From: Bin87 sp965262485
GTDB taxonomy: Bacteria; Chloroflexota; Dehalococcoidia; Lucifugimonadales; UBA3495
Reading direction: 5' to 3'
DNA: 64,000 bases
NCBI GenBank assembly: GCA_965262485.1
Contig: OZ253540.1
Coordinates: 2,604,001-2,668,000 of the forward strand
Shown here: one piece after another, positions 1 to 8,659 of the stretch
Position numbering within the stretch: position 1 is the stretch's first letter
Layout of the letters: every line of letters begins with the position of its first letter
Notes under the pieces: generated by a model
The model's input: only the letters and a program-made list of their open reading frames with translations
Databases searched by the model: none
What the model was told of the DNA's origin: nothing
Translations under genes and position numbers: made by a program

Positions 1-1
1 G

Positions 2-694
2 CTAATCGTGCCCCATCGCAACCCGATTATTGCCGCCAAATCGCTGGCAACCCTGGATTACCTGTCCGGTGGCCGACTAATTATCGGCGTGGGCGTGGGC
101 TGGATGCGCGAGGAGTTCGAGGCTGTTGGCTGCGAACCATTTGATGAGCGCGGCGCCGTCACTGACGAATATATCCGCGCATTCAAGGAGCTATGGACGT
201 CGGACAACCCCACGTTCGAGGGTAAGTACGTCAGTTTTTCCGACATCAATTTCCTCCCCAAGCCGGTGCAAAAGCCGCATCCGCCCCTGTGGGTTGGGGG
301 AGAAAGCCGGCCGGCCATCCGTCGCGCCGCCACTCTGTGCGACGGTTGGTATCCCATCGGCAACAACCCGTCGTTCCCGGTGGGCACGCCCGATGCCCTG
401 CAGCAAGGCATGGATCGCCTCCGCCGCACCGCTGAACGCGCCGGTCGCAATCCCGAAGAAATCCAGATTATTTACCGGAGCCACGACTATCGCATCACCG
501 GCGCCGATACCAGCAGCGAACGTACCCGTTTCACGGGCAGCAGCGAGCAGATCGCCGGAGACATCCGCCAGTATCAGGATATGGGTGTCAGCTACCTGGT
601 GCTGGATATCGCCCGACTCAGCGGCGACGGCAATCTGGAAGAAACGCTGGGTCATCTGGAGGATTTCACCACCCAGGTCGCGGCGAAAGTCTGA
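2..694 (+). CDS. LLM class flavin/F420-dependent oxidoreductase (5' truncated)
   Basis: C-terminal part, about 230 residues, of a luciferase-like monooxygenase (PF00296 family); the reading frame is already open at base 2, so the start lies outside the window. The stretch NPIIAAKSLATLDYLSGGR followed by a GVGVGWMREEF segment is the family signature after the fourth TIM-barrel strand, and KPHPPLWVGGES is the conserved strand near the cofactor site. Members use reduced F420 or FMN to oxidise small organic substrates; the substrate cannot be read from the sequence. The GTG at base 8 is not a believable start because it falls inside the conserved domain. The gene is followed by repeat copy A. Confidence 0.85.
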   Translation, partial: LIVPHRNPIIAAKSLATLDYLSGGRLIIGVGVGWMREEFEAVGCEPFDERGAVTDEYIRAFKELWTSDNPTFEGKYVSFSDINFLPKPVQKPHPPLWVGGESRPAIRRAATLCDGWYPIGNNPSFPVGTPDALQQGMDRLRRTAERAGRNPEEIQIIYRSHDYRITGADTSSERTRFTGSSEQIAGDIRQYQDMGVSYLVLDIARLSGDGNLEETLGHLEDFTTQVAAKV

Positions 695-748
695 TCTAAC
701 CACCACGCCCAATTTATTTCTGAGCTGGCAAGCCGGCCACCGGTCTCT

Positions 749-890
749 TGCGTACCCACTTTGTCATTGCGAGGAGCATAGCGACGTGGCAATCTCGATG
801 ATGTTGAACACACGTCGGCGAACCGTCGTTGCTACGGCGACGAGATTGCCACGCTACGCTCGCAATGACAGATTAAAGTGAGTACACGTG
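749..890. repeat. Palindromic intergenic element, copy A
   Basis: Core at 762-870 begins TGTCATTGCGAGGAG and ends CTCGCAATGACA, so it can fold into a long hairpin; the middle carries ATCTCGATGATGTTGAACAC and its near-inverse ACGAGATTGCC. Outer arms CGTACCCACTTT on the left and AAAGTGAGTAC on the right form a second, outer inverted repeat. It is the first of eight copies or fragments in this window. Confidence 0.9.
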
Positions 891-914
891 GGGGCCACCG
901 GCAACCTTCGGCAA

Positions 915-1970
915 ATGCCCTTTTCGCTTACGGCCGATAACGCCATCGCCTATCTCGTCGAACGCGGCGTCGTGGATGCCGTGGCCGCCGGCATCGCAAC
1001 CGCCGAGACGCTGGGTGGTGGCGTTTCCAATATCGTGGTGCGGGTTTCTACGCTTGGCGATCCCGACGGCGCTCTGGTTGTAAAACAGTCGCTACCGCAG
1101 CTGAGAGTCCCCCAGGAATGGTTAGCCGACCGGCATCGCATCCACCGCGAATGGGCCAGCATCCGTTACCTGGCCGACGTGTTGCCGCCCGCCGGCATTC
1201 CGCGGGTAGTTTACGAAAACGAGGGTGATTTCCTTTACGTGATGACGTCGGCCCCGGCATCGGGTGTCAACTGGAAGGATGCCCTGCTCGGTGGCCGCGT
1301 AGATATTCCGGTTGCCGGCAAGGTCGGGGGCTTGTTGGGCAGGATCCACCGAGCCACGCAAATCGAGGACGGCAACATTCCGGCCAGCCTGCAGCCGTTC
1401 GCCGACCAGCAGTGTTTCGTACAGTTACGCATTGATCCCTACCACCGCGCTACGGCAGGCGTCCATCCCGACCTCGCCTCCGCAATCGAAGCCGAAGCCC
1501 AGCGAATGCTCAATCATCCGGTGGCGATGGTGCACGGTGATTACAGTCCCAAAAACGTCATCGTGACCGGCGCCGGCGATTCCGCCGCCGTGTTTTTGCT
1601 GGATTTTGAGGTTGTGCACCTGGGCAATCCGGTTTTTGATCTGTCTTTTATGATCAATCACCTGACTTTGAAGGCAGTTCACCGGCCCGGATTGACCGAG
1701 CTTTACAACCGGGCCGCCCGGTCTTTCTGGAATGGTTACACCCGCGCCGTCGAGTTGCAGTCGAATGATGTTGTGGAACTGGAAACTCACACCATTCGCC
1801 AATTGGGCGTGCTGCTGCTGGCCCGCGTGGACGGCAAATCTCCCGCGGAGTACATCAATACCGATGACGCACGGGCCCGAGTGCGCCGGCTGGCCCGATT
1901 CATATTGTCCGGCGGCTTGACTCGGATATCCCACGTACATGACTGGCTGTTAAATCCCAACAACGGTTGA
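915..1970 (+). CDS. Aminoglycoside phosphotransferase-family kinase
   Basis: About 351 residues with the APH/choline-kinase fold (PF01636). The Brenner motif is intact: H207-G-D209-Y-S-P-K-N214 as catalytic loop, and D230-F-E as the metal-binding motif. An N-terminal nucleotide-binding lobe carries GGGVSN and VVKQSLPQ (lysine for ATP). The arrangement, with VFDLSFMINHL after the DFE motif, resembles 5-methylthioribose kinase and APH-like kinases in catabolic clusters rather than true drug-resistance enzymes. The substrate is unknown. A GTG at 888 is in frame, but it abuts the end of repeat A; ATG 915 begins at the conserved domain and is preferred. Confidence 0.78.
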   Translation: MPFSLTADNAIAYLVERGVVDAVAAGIATAETLGGGVSNIVVRVSTLGDPDGALVVKQSLPQLRVPQEWLADRHRIHREWASIRYLADVLPPAGIPRVVYENEGDFLYVMTSAPASGVNWKDALLGGRVDIPVAGKVGGLLGRIHRATQIEDGNIPASLQPFADQQCFVQLRIDPYHRATAGVHPDLASAIEAEAQRMLNHPVAMVHGDYSPKNVIVTGAGDSAAVFLLDFEVVHLGNPVFDLSFMINHLTLKAVHRPGLTELYNRAARSFWNGYTRAVELQSNDVVELETHTIRQLGVLLLARVDGKSPAEYINTDDARARVRRLARFILSGGLTRISHVHDWLLNPNNG

Positions 1971-2059
1971 TCTCGGTACGCGATATGGCGGCGCAGACGG
2001 CGGTGCGTCCCCGGTTGCCGATCCCCCAACACGGTCAACCTGACTGACATCAGACTCAC

Positions 2060-2213
2060 GCGTACCCGCTTTCTCAATCCAAACTGGCCTGCTGTCATTG
2101 CGAGGAGCACAGCGACGTGGCAATCTCGATGAGGCTGAACACACATCGACGAACCGCCGTTGCTACGGCGACGAGATTGCCACGCTACGCTCGCAATGAC
2201 AAAGTGGGTACGC
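2060..2213. repeat. Palindromic intergenic element, copy B
   Basis: Core 2093-2201 is almost identical to copy A. The left outer arm is ACGCGTACCCGCTTT followed by a spacer containing AACTGGCCTGC, and the right arm is AAAGTGGGTACGC. The stretch 1971-2332 between genes holds this element and otherwise nothing recognised. Confidence 0.9.
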
Positions 2214-2332
2214 TTGACTGACAGCAGACCCTTGTGCGGTCGTGTTCCGGCTGTTTATCGTGGATGATGTAAACCGCTCAATCCTTTGCGCCACTGCTAA
2301 TGCGCCACTGACACCGGGAGCCCGCAACACCG

Positions 2333-3034
2333 ATGCAAGCCATGCCCAACTTACAATACCCGGCATCCCAACCCCTGGCCGCAGCTGCTGAACCTTTGCA
2401 GCCGGTGGACAGCGACGCTTCCTTGCGCCCCGAAAGCGAAATGAACGCTGCCTGGCCGGCAGTGTTCTATCCAACAGCCACGACCGGCGAAATGTTCCGA
2501 TGCCTGAATTCCCGGACGCCCAGGTTGTTTACTGACCTGACCGGATACCTGGTCATGCTGCCGGAACCTGACCTCTATCTGCTTGCGGCCGCTGTTTTCC
2601 GGCTGCATCAGTATCCCGAGGCCGCGGAGAGCTGGGACATATCGTGCTTCGGTGGCGAACCGGAAATTCAGGACGCCCGCGCTTCGGTGGAAATTTGGTC
2701 ACCGCGACTGGCGGCGGCGCTGCTCACCGAGCTGGGATGGCGCAATTGCCGCGAAATGGGCAGCAATCCCACCGGTGCGGCGCGTCGGGGAAGGTTGTTG
2801 CAATTCATCAGCGCTTTTGCGCCGTTGTCCCGTTCTGGACCGTCTCCCACGCATCGGGACAAGATGTTGGGCAACTGCCCGTTTTGCGCCGCGCGAGCGG
2901 AACTTTGCGTGCTGCTCCCGGAGGTTCGTTGGCGATGCTTCTCTTGCGAACGTGGCGGAGGGTTGCTGGAATTCGGCCAGGAAATTCTTTATGCCACGAT
3001 GGGGCGTGCCGCGATGGGGACTGTCTCATCATAA
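2333..3034 (+). CDS. Hypothetical protein with DnaG-type zinc ribbon
   Basis: 233 residues. The N-terminal 160 residues match no family I recognise. The C-terminus has C182-P-F-C185 and C202-F-S-C205, followed by ERGGGLLEFGQEI. This spacing and the trailing GG-hydrophobic stretch resemble the CHC2 zinc ribbon at the start of bacterial primase (CPFH ... YHCFGCGxGGD), but with cysteine in place of the histidine and no primase catalytic domain. Binding to zinc and nucleic acid is inference. Start ATG 2333 or 2342. The gene stands alone between repeat copies B and C. Confidence 0.6.
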   Translation: MQAMPNLQYPASQPLAAAAEPLQPVDSDASLRPESEMNAAWPAVFYPTATTGEMFRCLNSRTPRLFTDLTGYLVMLPEPDLYLLAAAVFRLHQYPEAAESWDISCFGGEPEIQDARASVEIWSPRLAAALLTELGWRNCREMGSNPTGAARRGRLLQFISAFAPLSRSGPSPTHRDKMLGNCPFCAARAELCVLLPEVRWRCFSCERGGGLLEFGQEILYATMGRAAMGTVSS

Positions 3035-3078
3035 ATTCCTGATACTGAGAAAATTGTGAAACTGCAGCCCCTGCCATC

Positions 3079-3240
3079 TGTCATTGCGAGGAGCGCAGCG
3101 ACGTGGCAATCTCGTCGCCGTAGCAATGGTGGTTTGCCGACGTGTGTTCAACCTCAACGAGATTGCCACGTCGCTGCGCTCCTCGCAATGACAGACGGGG
3201 GTGGGCGCTCCTCGCAATGACAGATTAAAGTGGGTACGCG
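3079..3240. repeat. Palindromic intergenic element, copy C with a second partial end
   Basis: Core 3079-3194 in the opposite internal orientation to A and B (central ACGTGTGTTCAACCTCAACG). A second copy of the right end, GCTCCTCGCAATGACAG, follows at about 3206-3223 and runs into AAAGTGGGTACGCG, so the element ends are duplicated. Confidence 0.88.
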
Positions 3241-3254
3241 TGAGGACTTCCGCC

Positions 3255-5273
3255 TCATTGGGTAGCCCACACGCGGTATAGAGCCGACTCGGCGGTGGCC
3301 GGCGCAACGGGCGCGACAACGACGATTACCTTGCCAGTCTCAGATGCCGGAGTTTCCACCGAGCCGGCAAGAACTTCTCGGATGGGGTCGTATTTCAACC
3401 CCATGCGGGTGATGGTGGGTTCGGTTCCGTCAGAGATCACCCAGACGATCCAGTCCTGAGCGACGCGGTTGTTCACGCGAACGAACCCGTCCGGGCGCCA
3501 ATCGGTCGGGGTGGGTGCGCCGTCTCCAGACACCCGAATGTCTCGCACGCAGAACCCCGGGCCATGAATCGCGTCATCAGTAACGTAGTGGAACCGGATC
3601 ATCACCTGGCGGCCCGCATACTCGTGCAGTGAAACTTCGGCGCGTTGCCAGTCCCCTGACCCGGTGTAACCCGGTCCGTAGCTGTTGCCCACGGGATTCT
3701 CATCGGTAGTTCCCTCTGCTGGAAGAACGTCCCAGGTGGCGCCACCGTCTTCCGAGACTTCCACGTAGGTGTAGTCCCAGTTCTCTTCGATCTCAAACCA
3801 GCTCAGGAAATCCAGGCTGGGAGGGTTTTCATCCTGCCCGGCTGGCGGCACGCTAACAACGCCGGTCAACGTGGATGAAATGGAATCACCTCGATTGCTC
3901 CACCAACAGGAACCGCCCGGGATCTGCGTCGGCAACAGCGAAGTGGCGGCGCTGCCCTCAAAATGAACGGTATAAGCATTGCCATCTTCCCCGTTTATCC
4001 CCCAGTAATCGGCGGCAAACTGCGCCAGGGCGGTTGCTCGGGCTTCGTCGCCCGCTTGTTGTCTTCGGGTGAGGGTGGCGTTTACGTCCAGGTTCGCATA
4101 GCCATATACACCGTGATCACTGTCCAACATGTTGGCCAATACCCAGTCGGCAAAAACGGAATTGAAGCTGGCGGGATACCCGTCGTTGGTGGTTGCTTCC
4201 TGGGCGGCCAGGTAGGCGTCAATGGACGCCATGCCGTCGGCAGGCTCGGCGAGTAGTGCGGCCAAGCCTTCCCCGTGGGCATAGTGTTCCCGCAGGTAGT
4301 GGGCGAACAGCGACGCGGCGCCGTAGTTCAAGCCCACTTCGCCGCCCAATTCCGATGGCCAGTTGACCAATGATGTATTGGGACGCCCCAGGTAAGCGTA
4401 TGCGCTGCCGGTTGATAGCCCGGCTTCCGTTACGGCCAACTCCGACAGCCCTTCGTTCAACCAGGTGGATTCTGACGGGTCAGCAGCGCCGTGGATAACG
4501 TGCTGCAACTCGTGGGCTACCGTCGAGAGATAGCCATCGCTCCCGACCCGCAAGCCTCGCGCGTTGGCATTGATGTAAATCGCAGGTATCTCGTTGCTGT
4601 ATTTGGCGACACCGGTCGGGAACGCGTCCGCTCCGGATACGTAGCCGCCCACGCCCGGTATGCGTCCGTTTACGATGTGCAGTCGGTTGGTCTCGCCGGA
4701 TAACCCGGATGCCGGTGATCCGAAAGCAGCGTGTATTCGCGGGAACACCTGCTGCTCAGCCTGTGCCGTTGCCCGCTTCAGGTCTTCATCTTCGACACTC
4801 AGGTCGTGTTCTATCCACCAGTAAGCGCTATCTGATATGGCCGCCAACCGGAATAATTTGCGATCCATGGTCAGGCGGTTTGCATCCAGAATCCAGAATC
4901 GAGTTTCGGCTCCCACCGCCAGAACCGTCCCGGCGAACCGGTGCGGCGTCGATTCCGGTTCGATGCCTTTCCAGCGCAATTGCCGGGCTAACGCCATCAG
5001 GTCTCGGTCGGGCGGGATGGGAAAGTCGTCGGCAGTCATTCTTGCCGACGGGCTGGCGTAACCGGACGGCGTATCAGTCGCATCCCGCTGCGCCGGGGTG
5101 TCGGCGACGAGGGTAGGCAAGGATGACGTGACGGTTGGTTCGGCGACTGCTGACACCGGTGTGTCGTGCGGCGTTGCCAAAGCCGGCAACCCTGGTGGTT
5201 CGCCGGCAGTACACGACGTGAAAACCGCAAACAAAGCCACCGACAACAGGGCCAGTGACGCAACCCCCTTCAT
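3255..5273 (-). CDS. Secreted zinc metallopeptidase lipoprotein with C-terminal MAM-like domain
   Basis: 672 residues from ATG 5273. Residues 1-20 form a signal peptide (MKGVASLALLSVALFAVFTS) with a cysteine next, so a lipobox and membrane anchor are likely. A Thr/Pro/Ala-rich linker follows. The middle carries HELQH (HExxH zinc site) and then WLNEGLSE, the pattern of gluzincin-type and M6-like peptidases where the Glu of NEGLSE is a third ligand. The C-terminal part (SGDWQRAEVSLHEYAG, MIRFHYVTDDA) resembles the immune-inhibitor-A / MAM beta-sandwich. Role: extracellular proteolysis; target unknown. A GTG at 5291 is in frame but lies in repeat D and would delay the signal peptide. Confidence 0.8.
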   Translation of the reverse strand: MKGVASLALLSVALFAVFTSCTAGEPPGLPALATPHDTPVSAVAEPTVTSSLPTLVADTPAQRDATDTPSGYASPSARMTADDFPIPPDRDLMALARQLRWKGIEPESTPHRFAGTVLAVGAETRFWILDANRLTMDRKLFRLAAISDSAYWWIEHDLSVEDEDLKRATAQAEQQVFPRIHAAFGSPASGLSGETNRLHIVNGRIPGVGGYVSGADAFPTGVAKYSNEIPAIYINANARGLRVGSDGYLSTVAHELQHVIHGAADPSESTWLNEGLSELAVTEAGLSTGSAYAYLGRPNTSLVNWPSELGGEVGLNYGAASLFAHYLREHYAHGEGLAALLAEPADGMASIDAYLAAQEATTNDGYPASFNSVFADWVLANMLDSDHGVYGYANLDVNATLTRRQQAGDEARATALAQFAADYWGINGEDGNAYTVHFEGSAATSLLPTQIPGGSCWWSNRGDSISSTLTGVVSVPPAGQDENPPSLDFLSWFEIEENWDYTYVEVSEDGGATWDVLPAEGTTDENPVGNSYGPGYTGSGDWQRAEVSLHEYAGRQVMIRFHYVTDDAIHGPGFCVRDIRVSGDGAPTPTDWRPDGFVRVNNRVAQDWIVWVISDGTEPTITRMGLKYDPIREVLAGSVETPASETGKVIVVVAPVAPATAESALYRVWATQ

Positions 5274-5279
5274 GCTCCC

Positions 5280-5453
5280 GCGCGTACCCACTTTAATCTG
5301 TCATTGCGACCCCGTACTTGATACGGGGGTGGCAATCTCGTCGCCGTAGCAATGGTGGTTTGCCGGCGTGTGTTCAACCTCAACGAGATTGCCACGTCGC
5401 TGCGCTCCTCGCAATGACAGCAGACCAGTTTGGTTTGACAAAGCGGGTACGCG
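5280..5453. repeat. Palindromic intergenic element, copy D
   Basis: Core 5299-5419 contains an extra small hairpin (CCCCGTACTTGATACGGGG) near its left end. Outer arms CGCGTACCCACTTT (left) and AAAGCGGGTACGCG (right) are both present. The right spacer CAGACCAGTTTGGTTTGAC is the inverse of the left spacer of copy B, showing a common long form. Confidence 0.9.
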
Positions 5454-5460
5454 TGAGCTT

Positions 5461-6153
5461 TCATGCTCCCGCAGTGTCCGGCGCAGGAGGTTGGGGTATA
5501 GCCGGCGATCCGGGAGTAGCGGGATTTTCAGAGGGTGGCTGTGGGTCGGTGTTGAAACGGTTCATTGCGATGCTGATCCCATCGGCGAGGAAACATTCCA
5601 GAGCATCCGCTGCCCTGATGACGCAAGCCTCTGCGTCCGGTTGCTCCTCGGGCGAGAATCGACCCAATACGTGGTTCACGCTGCCCGCACCCCCGTCCGG
5701 CGGGCCGATGCCGATACGCAACCTCGGGAATGCCGTGGTGTGTAACGTTCGGATGATGTCCTTGATACCGTTGTGCCCAGCGTCCGATCCCTGAACCCGC
5801 AAGCGGAGTCTGCCCAGGGGCAGCGCCATTTCGTCGTAAACGATTATCAACTCCGCCGGCCGGCTGCCGAACCTTGCCATCAGATACGCCACCGACTCGC
5901 CGGACAGATTCATAAAGGTGCGCGGTTTGGCCAGCACCACGGGTGCGCCGTTGCGGTAGCCTTCGCCCAGCACGGTCGTGCGTCGCCGGTCGTTGACCGC
6001 GATCCCCCAGCGTTTTGCGAGGAGGTCCACACACGCGAAACCGATGTTGTGGCGGGTATCCCGGAATCGATCCCCGGGGTTGCCCAACCCTACTATCAAA
6101 TACGGCCTGTCTTTCGTCTCCTGCATGTTATTCCCGGTCTGCCAGTTTGCCAT
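5461..6153 (-). CDS. pth: Peptidyl-tRNA hydrolase
   Basis: 230 residues. Hydrolyses the ester bond of peptidyl-tRNA released from stalled ribosomes. All family motifs are present: GLGNPG (Asn25), TRHNIGF with catalytic His35, KPRTFMNLSGES, VYDEMALPLGRLR with the catalytic-dyad Asp, and GSDAGHNGIK. The body matches the usual 185-200 residues; the last 35 residues are a Pro/Ala-rich tail (PPSENPATPGSPAIPQPP), an extension of unknown use. Start ATG 6153; a second ATG ten codons in (MQETKD) is possible. Lies downstream of the molybdopterin oxidoreductase on the same strand with a hairpin between. Confidence 0.95.
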   Translation of the reverse strand: MANWQTGNNMQETKDRPYLIVGLGNPGDRFRDTRHNIGFACVDLLAKRWGIAVNDRRRTTVLGEGYRNGAPVVLAKPRTFMNLSGESVAYLMARFGSRPAELIIVYDEMALPLGRLRLRVQGSDAGHNGIKDIIRTLHTTAFPRLRIGIGPPDGGAGSVNHVLGRFSPEEQPDAEACVIRAADALECFLADGISIAMNRFNTDPQPPSENPATPGSPAIPQPPAPDTAGA

Positions 6154-6209
6154 CGCCCCGGTTCAGTCAAAAGCGCTCGTGTGCGAAAGGCCGTGTCAGG
6201 CCCGAATAA

Positions 6210-6233
6210 GGGGCGGGGTTTCATGCCCGCCCC
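6210..6233 (-). terminator. GC-rich hairpin downstream of the molybdopterin oxidoreductase
   Basis: An 8-bp perfect stem, GGGGCGGG with CCCGCCCC, around an 8-base loop. On the minus strand it is followed only by a weak T run (TTATTC), so it may be a terminator, an attenuator ahead of pth, or a plain palindrome. Confidence 0.4.
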
Positions 6234-6302
6234 TCGATTTCACCGCCCACTCCCGCCGGGAGCTAACGTTGAATCATGTAACAATTTTTCAGCCTGATTT
6301 GG

Positions 6303-8588
6303 CTACCCCTGCTGCAAAGCTTCCAGCACCGCGGTGGGTGAAATCGGAAGCTTGTTTACCCGCACGCCGGCAGCGTGATAGACGGCGTTGTGCAACGCAG
6401 CCAACGGAGGGATGATCGGCGCTTCGCCGACGCCACGCAACCCGTAGGGATGGCGCGGATTCGGCACCTCTACTACGACGGTTTCGATCATCGGCAAATC
6501 AAGCGCGGTTGGCATCCGGTAGTCGAGGAAGCTGGAGTTTAGCATCCGACCGTCGGCGGCGTACGTGTAGTCCTCCGACAGGGCCCAGCCCAATCCCTGC
6601 ACCGTGCCTCCCTGCATCTGACCTTCCACGTAACTCGGATGGACGGAGGTGCCGGAGTCAATAAAGGCGGTACAGCGCAGCACGTCAACTTTGCCCGTCT
6701 CCAGGTCAACTTCCACGTCGACTATGTTGCCCGCAAAGACGGGGCCAACGCCGGTTGACGTGGCAGAAGCGGATGCGGTGAGGGGCCCGCCGGTTCGCAT
6801 CATGCGGCCGGCCACCTCGGCGATGGACATGCGGTCTTCGGTATTGCGGCTGCAGGTGAACACGCCGTCTGCAAACACAACGTCTTCTTCCTGCACTTCC
6901 CACACCAGGGCGCAGCGCCGGGCCATTTGATCGCGCAGATCCTCGGCAGCAGCGATCGCGGCCAGACCCGTATCGAAGGCAATGCGGCTGCCGCCGGTGG
7001 TTGCCGTCCAACCCACGGTGTCGGTATCCACCACGGTCGGGGCAATCTGATCGACCTCTATTCCCAGAGTTTCGGCAACCTGCATCGCCACCGCAGTGCG
7101 GGTTCCGCCAATGTCCACCGATCCGGTTATGAGGTTCAGAGTGCCGTCAGCGTTCATGTTGATGGTCGCGGACGAAGCCTGACCGGCTTGCCAGCGGAAG
7201 CCCACCGCCACGCCGCGTCCCTGATTGGGTCCCGTAAGCGGAGTCTGGTTGTGATCGCAGTTGATCATGGCTTCTTCCATTTCGCGGCAGCCAAACACAC
7301 GGTGGGGAACGCCGTTGGGCATCCGGTCTCCCTCCTGCACCGCGTTTTGCAAACGCAGTTCGATGGGGTCTTTGCCCAGCAGGTCGGCCAGTTCGTCCAC
7401 CACTGCTTCAACAGCGAATGCGGCCTGGGGCTGTCCGGGAGCGCGGTATGCCTGCACTTTCTGCTTGTTGCAAACAACGTCGAGGCCGTCCACCAGCATG
7501 TGGTTCATCTTGTACGGGCCGAAACCGGACAGTGCGCCGCCGCCCACCGGAGAGCCCGGGTACGCGCCGGCTTCGTAAATCATGTAAATCTGACCGGCGA
7601 CCATGCGTCCGTCGTTCTTGACACCCATCTTGCAGCGCAGGTAGGTCGCCGAAGTGGGGCCGCTGCCCTCAAAAACTTCCTTGCGATCCATGGATATTTT
7701 CACGGGATGGCCCGTCTTTTTGGATAGCACGGCGGCAACCGGGTCCAGATACGCGATGGCCTTGGCTCCGAAACCACCGCCGATTTCCATTGGAACAACC
7801 TTTACCTGCGATTCGGGAATGCTCAATATGGCGGCGGTTTGCGCCCGGATGTTGAACAGACCCTGAGTGCTGGTCCAGACGGTTACGCGGCCGTCCGCCG
7901 ACCACATGGCAGTGGATACGTGGGGCTCGATGTATCCCTGGTGTACCGTCTGAGTCTCGAACTCCCGCTCGATCACGATGTCAGAATCGGCAAAACCCTC
8001 TTCAACATCGCCAACTTTGTGCTGAATGTGTCCGGCAACGTTGCTCTTGATTCCGGTGTCGTCACCGCGCGCGAACCGTTCCATGCGGAAGTAGGTTGTC
8101 ATGTCGTCGTGCAGCAGGGTAGCGTTATCGGCCATTGCTTCGCGCCACGTGAGCACCGTGGGCAGAACTTCGTAGTCAACCTCCACGGCGGCCAGCGCCT
8201 GCTCGGCGATATGAGGGCTCACCGCGCACACGGCGGCAACCGCGTGGCCGACGTACAGCGCTTTGTCCTTGGCCAGCATGTTCTCTGCGATCATGCGGGC
8301 GTTGCCCTGAACTTCGGCAAAGTCGAGCACCCGGTCGGTTACGATGGGGAAGTCTGCTGAGGTGGCCACCGCAAGGACTCCGGGCAGCGCCTCGGCCTTG
8401 CTGGTGTCGATGCTTCGGATGCGGGCGTGGGAATGGGGGCTGCGGAGAACCTTGGCGTGCAGCATTCCGGGGAGGTTGATGTCGGCGCCGTAACGGGCCG
8501 CTCCGGTAACTTTGTCCACGCCGTCGTGGCGCACCGGTCGGGTTCCGATAACTCGGTATCCGGACGCTGGTTTGGTATTGGTGGTCAT
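6303..8588 (-). CDS. Xanthine dehydrogenase-family molybdopterin-binding subunit
   Basis: 761 residues. Large subunit of a molybdenum hydroxylase (CoxL/XdhB type). The N-terminal a/b-hammerhead domain is at about 20-130 (VTGAARYGADINLPGMLHAK). Moco-binding motifs follow: GGGFGAKA, AYRAPGQPQAAFAVEA, and near the C-terminus GVGEAP, whose Glu is the catalytic base in this family. Start ATG 8588 is chosen because GGAGGAAAG lies just upstream; the open frame extends further 5' without conservation. No FAD subunit or 2Fe-2S subunit is adjacent, so partners must be elsewhere. Substrate (aldehyde, CO, N-heterocycle) is not decidable from the motifs. Confidence 0.9.
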   Translation of the reverse strand: MTTNTKPASGYRVIGTRPVRHDGVDKVTGAARYGADINLPGMLHAKVLRSPHSHARIRSIDTSKAEALPGVLAVATSADFPIVTDRVLDFAEVQGNARMIAENMLAKDKALYVGHAVAAVCAVSPHIAEQALAAVEVDYEVLPTVLTWREAMADNATLLHDDMTTYFRMERFARGDDTGIKSNVAGHIQHKVGDVEEGFADSDIVIEREFETQTVHQGYIEPHVSTAMWSADGRVTVWTSTQGLFNIRAQTAAILSIPESQVKVVPMEIGGGFGAKAIAYLDPVAAVLSKKTGHPVKISMDRKEVFEGSGPTSATYLRCKMGVKNDGRMVAGQIYMIYEAGAYPGSPVGGGALSGFGPYKMNHMLVDGLDVVCNKQKVQAYRAPGQPQAAFAVEAVVDELADLLGKDPIELRLQNAVQEGDRMPNGVPHRVFGCREMEEAMINCDHNQTPLTGPNQGRGVAVGFRWQAGQASSATINMNADGTLNLITGSVDIGGTRTAVAMQVAETLGIEVDQIAPTVVDTDTVGWTATTGGSRIAFDTGLAAIAAAEDLRDQMARRCALVWEVQEEDVVFADGVFTCSRNTEDRMSIAEVAGRMMRTGGPLTASASATSTGVGPVFAGNIVDVEVDLETGKVDVLRCTAFIDSGTSVHPSYVEGQMQGGTVQGLGWALSEDYTYAADGRMLNSSFLDYRMPTALDLPMIETVVVEVPNPRHPYGLRGVGEAPIIPPLAALHNAVYHAAGVRVNKLPISPTAVLEALQQG

Positions 8589-8659
8589 GGCTTTCCTCCG
8601 GCTGGGGGGCGTTGGCAGCAATAAGTCGATTGACTGATTAAACACGCGTGATGCGAACG

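Noticed and set aside
6927..7727. 266-codon frame opposite the molybdopterin subunit
   Set aside because: Antisense of a well conserved enzyme; no motif of its own.
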